Shown here one piece after another: positions 1 to 3,928 of a stretch of 5,791 nucleotides of DNA; within the stretch, counting starts at the first letter, position 1, and each line of letters starts with the position of its first letter. The position numbers and the translations under genes were made by a program. Origin of the DNA: DASZMJ01 sp035551935 (GTDB lineage: Bacteria > Planctomycetota > Planctomycetia > Isosphaerales > Isosphaeraceae); assembly GCA_035551935.1 (NCBI GenBank), contig DASZMJ010000164.1:1-5791 (forward strand), given 5' to 3'. The notes beneath the pieces were generated by a model. It was not told where the DNA came from. It searched no databases and worked only from the letters and a program-made list of their open reading frames with translations.

Positions 1-84
1 TTGCACCACCGCAGTGACCGCCGCCTGGGCCTCGGGCAGGAGCGTATCCCAGAGGGTCTGTGGGAGCGGTGGCTGATCCGTCAT
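1..84 (-). CDS. IS66-family transposase-like protein, N-terminal 28 residues (runs off left edge)
   Basis: The frame starts with ATG at 84 and stays open to base 1, giving 28 residues that include LPQTLWDTLLPEAQAAV. A short acidic/Pro start followed by a 'LP-x-x-LW...LP-x-E-A-Q-A-A' segment is how many single-ORF IS66 transposases begin, ahead of a coiled coil and the DDE catalytic region; those parts are outside the window. An in-frame TAG at 94-96 rules out a longer N-terminus. No convincing Shine-Dalgarno sequence precedes the ATG, which fits the weak translation of many transposases. The family call rests on this short stretch and on the IS66-like terminus at 140; another transposase family remains possible. 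Confidence 0.5.
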   Translation of the reverse strand, partial: MTDQPPLPQTLWDTLLPEAQAAVTAVVQ

Positions 85-140
85 GTCAACGTTCTACGGA
101 TCTCGGGCCGCAGAAGCAACATGGGGGATTGAACGCCTAC
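1..140 (-). mobile_element. IS66-like insertion sequence, one terminus (partial)
   Basis: On the minus strand the reading of a methylase-like gene stops making sense exactly where a sequence beginning GTAGGCGTTCAATCCCC starts at position 140. IS66-family terminal repeats typically begin GTAAGCG or a near variant, so this is taken as the element's terminal inverted repeat. The start of a transposase-like frame follows 56 bases inside. IS66 elements duplicate about 8 bp of target, so the duplicated target would be CCTGGGCG (minus strand, 148 to 141). The other end, needed to confirm this, is beyond the left edge. Confidence 0.5.
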
Positions 141-384
141 CGCCCAGGGCCTGCCAGCCGGCGTCCTTGTAGCGGCCGCGGATCGGGTCGGGGAAGATCG
201 ACAGGGCGACCGCCCCGAAGCCGCCGAATCTTGCGAGCGTCTGCCGCTCCTCGGCGGTGGCGGGTCGTCGCTCGCGTTCGATCTGTTGCAGCGTCTTGAC
301 GGCGGCGAGGATGTCGCGCGCCTTGCCCTTCGCGCCAGCGGCGAGGCCGGGCGGTTGCGGATGGGTCGTGTCGGTGCCTTCCAT
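141..384 (-). pseudogene. Mobile-element DNA methylase/helicase-like gene, 5' fragment cut by an insertion sequence
   Basis: Eighty-one codons are readable from ATG at 384, which has AGGAG eight bases upstream. After a variable N-terminus the residues contain ARDILAAVKTLQQIERERR (about 22-40), then ARFGGFGAVALSIFPDP (51-67) and RYKDAGWQALG (71-81). This 'L-a-x-F-G-G-F-G ... F-p' block followed by an aromatic/Lys stretch resembles the start of very large proteins on plasmids and integrative elements that join an N6-adenine methylase domain to a DEAD-like helicase. In those the sequence continues into 'L-t-x-E-E-Y-x-x-A-r'. Here that continuation is missing: at 140/141 the sequence changes to an IS66-like terminus and the frame reaches TAG at 94-96 after 14 foreign codons. 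The gene is therefore broken; the remainder may lie past the insertion sequence or be deleted. Catalytic domains are not visible, so the function is inferred from the N-terminus alone. Confidence 0.6.
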
Positions 385-713
385 GGGTCGGTCTCCTGCC
401 GGCGTGACGGGCACCGCCTGCCGGTGCCGCTCGCCGGAGCGACCGTCCACGGCCGCCGAGCCGGGAGCCCCCGCGGCGACGGTCACGCCGCCGGGTGCGG
501 CCGAAACGGCTTCGGCGGGCGCGGCGGCTTGCCGCCCCGCCTCGCCGCCGTTTCGCAACGCAAGACCGGCGGTTGACCGGGCCGGCGGCGGCCGTAACGT
601 CGCGAAGGGTGGCACCGGCGGTGCCTGCGGCGGGGGAGGATCCTCCGGCGTCGCCGCCGGACGCTGCCAGGCCGGGACGACGAAGGGGAGGAAGGCCTGG
701 CCGCGGGACGCGG
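385..713. other. Stretch without a supported gene between the 105-residue protein and the methylase fragment
   Basis: No convincing protein is seen here. The methylase frame stays open through it, so an N-terminal extension is possible, but the translation is a low-complexity Ala/Pro/Gly run of the kind any GC-rich DNA gives. It lacks an ATG or GTG start with a ribosome binding site near 714, whereas the ATG at 384 has one. The stretch contains short perfect hairpins: GCCGAA/TTCGGC (500-516), GGCGGC/GCCGCC (523-536), GGCACC/GGTGCC (611-625) and the palindrome GGAGGATCCTCC (635-646). Confidence 0.4.
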
Positions 714-1031
714 CTACGCGGGCGGCGTGTGCCGGCGGAGGAAGGCCATCGCCGCGTCGAGTTGGGACGTCTCGTCGGCCGCCGCCGACTCGGAGGGCAA
801 ATCGTCCCGCAGGTCCGAGAGCGCCAGCTCCAGCGCCTGGCTCGTCCGCAGCGCCGGGTCGCGGTCGGGGTGCCGCCGCTCCAGCGCCTCCATCCGCCGC
901 TGGTGGTGGCGGCGCAGCGCCGAGGCCTGCTCGTCCAGGGCCGAAAGCAGCGTCCGGCTCGCGCGCAGCCGCTCGTGCAGGCGCGGGTACTGCTCCTGCA
1001 GCAGCTCGAGCACGATCGTCTTGTAGTGCAT
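714..1031 (-). CDS. Small helical protein of unknown function on the mobile element (105 aa)
   Basis: The start is ATG at 1031, preceded on the minus strand by AAGGGGG about five bases upstream, better than the open but low-complexity extension above it. The protein is strongly charged and looks almost entirely alpha-helical. It runs from MHYKTIVLELLQEQYP through an amphipathic Arg/Leu/Glu-rich helix (about 18-52), a loop with ERRHPDRDPA (51-60), a second helix with SQALELALSDLRDDL (64-78), an acidic Ser/Ala linker and a C-terminal LDAAMAFLRRHTPPA. No transmembrane segment, Cys/His cluster or catalytic motif is seen. It reads like small conserved hypothetical proteins I associate with planctomycete mobile elements, but I could not check that. 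It lies upstream of, and on the same strand as, the methylase-like gene, suggesting co-transcription and a possible accessory or DNA-associated role; no function is assigned. Confidence 0.72.
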   Translation of the reverse strand: MHYKTIVLELLQEQYPRLHERLRASRTLLSALDEQASALRRHHQRRMEALERRHPDRDPALRTSQALELALSDLRDDLPSESAAADETSQLDAAMAFLRRHTPPA

Positions 1032-1127
1032 GGCGGCCCCCTTCCCCGCGCACGGCGACGGCGTCCCCCGCTGGCCCGGACGCATCGGGGTCATCGGCAA
1101 ACCCCGGCAGCCGGGGCGGCTCACGTG

Positions 1128-1156
1128 ATGGTCCCGGCGCCATGGGGAACGGTCAA
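1128..1156 (-). promoter_or_regulatory. Possible promoter for the 105-residue gene and methylase-like gene
   Basis: On the minus strand TTGACC (1156-1151) is followed after 17 bases by GACCAT (1133-1128). The -35 box matches five of six consensus bases. The -10 box matches only three, though these include the important second A and final T. It would start transcription near 1121, about 90 bases ahead of the ATG at 1031. Confidence 0.3.
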
Positions 1157-1172
1157 CCATTCGCTGTTCCCC
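1144..1172. repeat. Inverted repeat GGGGAAC-N15-GTTCCCC, possible operator
   Basis: Two perfect 7-base arms (1144-1150 and 1166-1172) are 22 bases apart start to start, about two helical turns, and bracket the candidate -35 box at 1151-1156. That spacing suits a dimeric repressor bound on one face of the DNA. A partial third copy, GGGGAACG, lies at 1264-1271. Binding by the excisionase-like protein or another regulator is only a guess. Confidence 0.35.
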
Positions 1173-1321
1173 TCCGTCCTACTCCCGTTCGCCGGGCGAG
1201 GGAAGCGATTTGTGCGCCGGCATCGCCGCCGAGCGGCACGAGCGCCGGGCGGGCTGGACGCCGGGGAACGACCCGATTTTCCGAGAGGGCATAGCGATTC
1301 TTTCACCGGCGGCATCATGCA

Positions 1322-1345
1322 TAGGGGCGGGAATCCCGCCCCCTA
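1322..1345. repeat. Strong GC-rich hairpin, terminator-like or dispersed repeat
   Basis: The arms GGGGCGGG and CCCGCCCC are separated by AAT. TA on each flank extends pairing to about ten base pairs with one bulged C. It lies some 135 bases upstream of the excisionase-like start and has no T tract on either side, so it is not a standard intrinsic terminator. It may shield the recombination genes from read-through, act in mRNA stability, or be one copy of a dispersed REP-like repeat. Confidence 0.45.
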
Positions 1346-1411
1346 CCGCCTGCTGGTCCGCGAGGACGAGAGCTCCGTCCCTCACATCCCGCCGTCGTGT
1401 CGGGCATCCTG

Positions 1412-1513
1412 ATGGACCACGAAAAACCCGAGGCGCGGTGCCAGTGCTACCTGATCGCGCGCAAGGGGCTGGAGGAATACCTTGCGCGTGAAGGAAGCGG
1501 CGGCGCGGCTTGA
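1412..1513 (+). CDS. Possible 33-residue leader ORF overlapping the excisionase-like start (doubtful)
   Basis: An ATG at 1412 opens a 33-codon frame ending in TGA at 1511-1513, 31 bases inside the excisionase-like gene and in a different frame. Its second half, YLIARKGLEEYLAREG, resembles the final strand and helix of MerR/excisionase-type winged-helix domains, which often end '...I-p-r-x-x-L-e-E-Y-L'. It could be a leader peptide coupled to the next gene or the tail of a decayed second copy of such a domain. No ribosome binding site precedes its ATG, so translation is doubtful. Confidence 0.2.
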   Translation: MDHEKPEARCQCYLIARKGLEEYLAREGSGGAA

Positions 1514-1682
1514 GGTCTCGCCCAGCCTCGTCTACCAACTCGTCGCCGTCGGCAAGCTGAGGTGCACCCGCCACGGGCTGGGCCGAGGGTGCATCCGCAT
1601 CAGCGAGCAGCAGTTGGCCGAGTACCTGGCCGGGGCGAAGCTGAAGCCGGCCGCGCCCGGCGCCATGCGGTGGATCAGGTAG
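1482..1682 (+). CDS. Excisionase-like winged-helix DNA-binding protein (66 aa)
   Basis: The start is TTG at 1482, chosen because GGAGG lies six bases upstream; GTG at 1488 would leave 12 bases. The 66-residue product is one MerR/excisionase-type winged helix-turn-helix. The first helix and turn are VKEAAARLEVSPSLVYQLVA (3-22), with SPSLVYQLVAVGKL as recognition helix. The wing follows (CTRHGLGRGCIRIS, 28-41), then the closing helix EQQLAEYLAG (42-51) and a short basic Pro/Ala tail. Proteins of this kind act as recombination directionality factors that bend attachment-site DNA and steer an integrase toward excision, and some repress transcription. It converges on the integrase gene with only six bases between stop codons, so the two must be transcribed from separate promoters and may interfere with each other. 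A transcriptional regulator without excision activity is the main alternative. Confidence 0.8.
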   Translation: MRVKEAAARLEVSPSLVYQLVAVGKLRCTRHGLGRGCIRISEQQLAEYLAGAKLKPAAPGAMRWIR

Positions 1683-1688
1683 CGGGCG

Positions 1689-2762
1689 TCACTCCACCGC
1701 CTTGCGGGCGGCGTCCTTGAGATGCCGCTTCTTCTCGGCGAGGTGGGAATAGTTCGACGCGATGACCTGCGTCGACTCGTGGCCGAGCAACTCCGCCACC
1801 GTCGCCACAGGCACGCCCTTCTCCAGCGCGTCGGTGGTGTAGGTGTGGCGGTAGGTATAGGCGACAATCCCCTTGTCGATCGGGTCCCGCTTGCGGTTGC
1901 GCTTTCGGCGGAAGCGGCAGTTGACCGCCTGCCGGTTCCATGGGTTGCCGTCGGCGTTGCGGAAGATCGGCCCCGTCGGATGGCTTCGCATCCGTTCCGC
2001 CAGCAACGCCGAGAGCCGGGGCGTCAGGTAGATCACCCGGCTCTTGCCGGTCTTGCCGCGCGTCTTGTGCTCGCCGAGCGTGGCCGTGCCGTCGGCCAGG
2101 TCGACGTCGGCGGCCGTCAGCCGCATGATCTCGCCGGGCCGCGCGCCGGATTCCTGCAAGGCGATCAGGAAGTCGCGGAACGGGTCGCCTTCCGGATAGA
2201 AGTCGAGCAGGTTGACGCGCTCCTCGGCGGTGAGGATCTTCTCGCGCCGCCGCGCCGGCGGACGGGCCATGTGGGCGATCGGATTGTCGGGGATGCGGCG
2301 GCATTTGGCCGCCCAGTTCAGCGCCCGCTTCAGGACGGTGATGGCGGAGCGCCGCGTCGAATCGCCCCACGGCCGCTTCCGCGGCGCACGGACCCATTCC
2401 TGGACGTGCGCCGCGGTGACCTGGCCGGCCTTCAGTGCAGGAAAACGGTCCTTGAAGTCCTGCAGGAAGGCGCGATACCAGTCGCGGGTCTCGGGCTTCG
2501 TCGTGCGGTCGGCGAAGCAGAGGAAGTCGTCGAAGAGGACGGCGAGCAGCGGGTCGCGGTCGCCGACGACGCGGCCGCCCTCGCGCATCACCCGGTGCCA
2601 TTCGGCCCGGATTTCCTCGGGCGGATTCCAGCCCTTCTTGCCCTTGAGCGGGGCGGCGTCGGACGGGTGCTTGCCGAGCCGGTGCTGCTTGCCGCCGTCG
2701 AGCTCGACGTACCAACTCCAGGTCTGGCGGCGGAACCAGGGTTCCTGCACGTTTTCCTGCAC
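1689..2762 (-). CDS. int: Tyrosine recombinase / integrase of the tRNA-Gln element (357 aa)
   Basis: This 357-residue protein is a full-length phage-type tyrosine recombinase that would insert and excise the element at tRNA-Gln. Residues 1-65 form an arm-binding-type N-terminus, about 72-170 the SAM-like core-binding domain and 173-357 the catalytic domain. Visible catalytic residues are R208 (ARPGE), a lysine in the beta-hairpin (K233 or nearby, EHKTRGK), R305 (YRHTYTT), H328 (LLGHES) and the nucleophile Y338 (SNYSHL). The usual H of the H-x-x-R box is Tyr here (Y302-T-Y-R305). The start is GTG at 2762, with GAGG about 14 bases upstream. A second GTG at 2750, with AGGA four bases before it, is a close alternative and would shorten the protein by four residues. 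It lies just downstream of the tRNA on the same strand, and a perfect 14-bp palindrome overlaps the first base of its start codon. Confidence 0.92.
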   Translation of the reverse strand: MQENVQEPWFRRQTWSWYVELDGGKQHRLGKHPSDAAPLKGKKGWNPPEEIRAEWHRVMREGGRVVGDRDPLLAVLFDDFLCFADRTTKPETRDWYRAFLQDFKDRFPALKAGQVTAAHVQEWVRAPRKRPWGDSTRRSAITVLKRALNWAAKCRRIPDNPIAHMARPPARRREKILTAEERVNLLDFYPEGDPFRDFLIALQESGARPGEIMRLTAADVDLADGTATLGEHKTRGKTGKSRVIYLTPRLSALLAERMRSHPTGPIFRNADGNPWNRQAVNCRFRRKRNRKRDPIDKGIVAYTYRHTYTTDALEKGVPVATVAELLGHESTQVIASNYSHLAEKKRHLKDAARKAVE

Positions 2763-2775
2763 TTTCGGCCGAAAG
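2762..2775. repeat. Perfect 14-bp palindrome at the integrase start
   Basis: CTTTCGGCCGAAAG is fully self-complementary. It directly precedes the integrase and shares the first base of its start codon. The overlapping GGCC-GAAA-GGCC at 2767-2778 can also form a small hairpin. Its position suits an operator, an integrase or excisionase arm site beside the attachment site, or an RNA structure hiding the start of the integrase. Confidence 0.45.
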
Positions 2776-2816
2776 GCCTCGGTGCCGATCGTCGCAAATC
2801 GTTGACTGGAAAGGAG

Positions 2817-2840
2817 CTGGGGATCTAGGATTCGAACCTA
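2817..2840 (-). other. Predicted attachment-site half inside the tRNA-Gln 3' end
   Basis: Integrases beside tRNA genes usually recombine within the tRNA 3' half, most often the T arm and acceptor 3' strand, and the element restores the tRNA by bringing an identical copy. The integrase lies just beyond this end, so this is the expected crossover region. No second copy of the T-arm/acceptor segment was found in the window, so the core length and crossover point are unknown. Confidence 0.35.
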
Positions 2841-2887
2841 GACTACTTGATCCAGAGTCAAGCGTGCTACCGTTACACCAATCCCCA
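2817..2887 (-). tRNA. tRNA-Gln(CTG)
   Basis: Read on the minus strand from 2887, the 71 bases fold fully. The acceptor TGGGGAT pairs with ATCCCCA; the D stem is GTG/CAC. The anticodon stem CTTGA/TCAAG encloses loop CTCTGGA with anticodon CTG, reading CAG (Gln). The variable loop is short, and the T arm CTAGG/CCTAG carries loop TTCGAAT. The discriminator base is G73, as expected for glutamine tRNA. CCA is not encoded; the next bases are CTC, so CCA must be added after transcription. The first pair is T-A rather than G-C, which is typical of bacterial tRNA-Gln. The gene appears intact despite serving as the integration site. Confidence 0.95.
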
Positions 2888-2937
2888 GTAGGTCGAGGCG
2901 GCGAGGGTGTGGGGGTGGGAAGGTTTGGATTGTGGGG

Positions 2938-2966
2938 ATTCTAACGCGGAGGCGGCGGGGATTCAA
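2938..2966 (-). promoter_or_regulatory. Promoter of tRNA-Gln
   Basis: On the minus strand TTGAAT (2966-2961) and TAGAAT (2943-2938) are separated by exactly 17 bases, each matching the sigma70 consensus in five of six positions. Transcription would begin near 2931, leaving a 5' leader of about 44 bases to be removed by RNase P. With no clear promoter between the tRNA and the integrase, this promoter may also feed the integrase gene. Confidence 0.6.
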
Positions 2967-2990
2967 GGCGAGCCGGAGAGGGGCGGGGGC

Positions 2991-3019
2991 TTGCGGAGTG
3001 GGGGGGGGCGTTGCAGTAT
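2991..3019 (+). promoter_or_regulatory. Weak candidate promoter for the folD unit
   Basis: TTGCGG (2991-2996) and CAGTAT (3014-3019) are 17 bases apart, spanning a run of nine G. The -35 box fits moderately and the -10 box poorly, apart from its second A and final T. Transcription would start near 3026, leaving a short leader that contains the AGGAGG of folD. It is reported mainly because the first gene of this unit must be served from the gap between it and the divergent tRNA promoter. Confidence 0.27.
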
Positions 3020-3042
3020 GAGGGGGAACGAGGAGGAGAAGC

Positions 3043-3912
3043 GTGGCGGCGAAGATCCTGGACGGGGCGGCGCTGGCGAGGACGATCCGGGGTGAGGTGG
3101 CCGAGGAGGTCGGCCACTTCAAGGGATGGACCGGGGCGACGCCGGCGTTGACGGCGGTCCTGGTCGGCGACGACCCGGCCAGCAGGGTCTACGTCCGGAA
3201 TAAACGAAAGGCGTGCGAGGAGGCCGGGATGGTTGGCCGGGTCGTGAACCTCGCGGCCGACGTCGCCGAGACGGAGCTGATCGACCGCGTCGACGCGCTC
3301 AACGCCGACCCCGAGGTCCACGGCATCCTCGTGCAGTTGCCGTTGCCCAGGCAAATCGACGAGCGGCGGGTCGTCGAACGGGTGAATCCACTCAAGGATG
3401 TGGATGGGTTCCACCCGGAGAACGCGGGCCTGCTGGCGACCGGCCGGCCGAGGTTCGTGCCGTGCACGCCGCTGGGGATCCGGACGATGCTTGTGGCCGC
3501 CGAGGTCGAGACGAAGGGGGCGCGGGCGGTCGTGCTGGGGAGGTCGAACGTCGTCGGCAAGCCGATGGCGCTGTTGCTGCTGGAGAAAGGGCGCGGGGGG
3601 GACGCGACGGTCACGGTCTGCCACACGGGGACGAAGGACGCCGCGGCGATCGCGCGCGAGGCGGATATCCTGATCGCGGCCGTCGGCAGGCCGGAGCACG
3701 TCCGGGGCGACTGGATCAAGGCCGGCGCCGTCGTCATCGACGTCGGCATCCATCGCCGCGACGACGGCGGCCTCTGCGGCGACGTCCACCACGCCGAGGC
3801 GGCCGCGGTCGCCGGCTGGATCAGCCCCGTGCCCGGCGGCGTCGGCCCGATGACCGTCGCCATGCTCCTCCAGAACACGCTCCGGGCGGCGCGATTGCAG
3901 CTCGGGGGCTGA
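3043..3912 (+). CDS. folD: Bifunctional methylene-THF dehydrogenase / methenyl-THF cyclohydrolase FolD
   Basis: FolD interconverts 5,10-methylene-, methenyl- and 10-formyl-tetrahydrofolate in the cytoplasm, supplying one-carbon units for purines and formyl-Met-tRNA and producing NADPH. The 289-residue length is normal for the family. The N-terminal catalytic domain has Y50-VRN-K54 with the catalytic lysine, VQLPLP (97-102, Gln98) and LKDVDGFHP (118-125, Asp121). PCTPLGI (140-146) leads into the dinucleotide-binding domain, which has GRSNVVGKP (166-174), ADILIAAVGRP (207-217) and VIDVGIHR (231-238, His where Asn is more usual). The family C-terminal signature PVPGGVGPMT spans 262-271. The start is GTG at 3043, with AGGAGG about six bases upstream. 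It heads a three-gene unit and is divergent from the tRNA-Gln promoter. Both catalytic halves look intact. Confidence 0.96.
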   Translation: MAAKILDGAALARTIRGEVAEEVGHFKGWTGATPALTAVLVGDDPASRVYVRNKRKACEEAGMVGRVVNLAADVAETELIDRVDALNADPEVHGILVQLPLPRQIDERRVVERVNPLKDVDGFHPENAGLLATGRPRFVPCTPLGIRTMLVAAEVETKGARAVVLGRSNVVGKPMALLLLEKGRGGDATVTVCHTGTKDAAAIAREADILIAAVGRPEHVRGDWIKAGAVVIDVGIHRRDDGGLCGDVHHAEAAAVAGWISPVPGGVGPMTVAMLLQNTLRAARLQLGG

Positions 3913-3928
3913 GGCGGAGGGCCTTCGC

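Larger units (their letters stand above)
1032..1481. other. Non-coding control region between divergent xis-like and 105-residue genes
   Basis: About 450 bases separate the minus-strand 105-residue gene from the plus-strand excisionase-like gene. Open frames here give Arg/Pro/Gly-rich translations without good ribosome binding sites, so they are not called, apart from a weak 33-codon candidate at 1412. The region holds a possible minus-strand promoter (1128-1156), a spaced inverted repeat GGGGAAC/GTTCCCC around its -35 box, a further GGGGAACG copy at 1264-1271, and a strong hairpin at 1322-1345. As the only sizeable intergenic space between divergent genes it is the natural place for the element's regulatory switch. 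Confidence 0.5.
1..2816 (-). mobile_element. tRNA-Gln-associated integrative element, integrase-proximal end (partial)
   Basis: A tyrosine recombinase gene starts 54 bases downstream of the 3' end of tRNA-Gln, on the same strand and pointing away from it. Next come an excisionase-like gene, a small unknown gene and the 5' part of a methylase/helicase-like gene of a kind common on mobile elements. This order is the usual layout of an integrative element or genomic island inserted in a tRNA 3' end. The right boundary is inferred to lie in the tRNA 3' end. The left boundary and second attachment site are outside the window, so size and further cargo are unknown. No relaxase, type IV secretion or phage structural gene is visible, so conjugative, mobilisable or satellite status cannot be judged. 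Base composition does not differ obviously from the backbone on the right. Confidence 0.62.

Noticed and set aside
122..131. TGGGGGATTG resembling the first bases of tRNA-Gln, considered as a second attachment site
   Set aside because: It matches only about nine bases of the tRNA 5' end with an extra G, lies inside the insertion-sequence terminus, and attachment cores are expected in the tRNA 3' half.
385..1143. Upstream part of the minus-strand methylase frame, open from 1143 down to 385
   Set aside because: It overlaps the better supported 105-residue gene in another frame, its translation is Ala/Pro/Gly low-complexity, and the ATG at 384 has a proper ribosome binding site.
1121..1318. Minus-strand 65-codon frame in the control region
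   Set aside because: No ribosome binding site, Arg/Pro/Ser-rich translation, and it would cover the inverted repeat and candidate promoter.
1722..2828. Plus-strand open frame of 368 codons opposite the integrase
   Set aside because: It is antisense to a full-length integrase with catalytic residues and runs into the tRNA gene.
3018..3095. ATG at 3018 as an upstream start for folD
   Set aside because: It is out of frame with folD and stops after 25 codons; GTG at 3043 has AGGAGG at the right distance.
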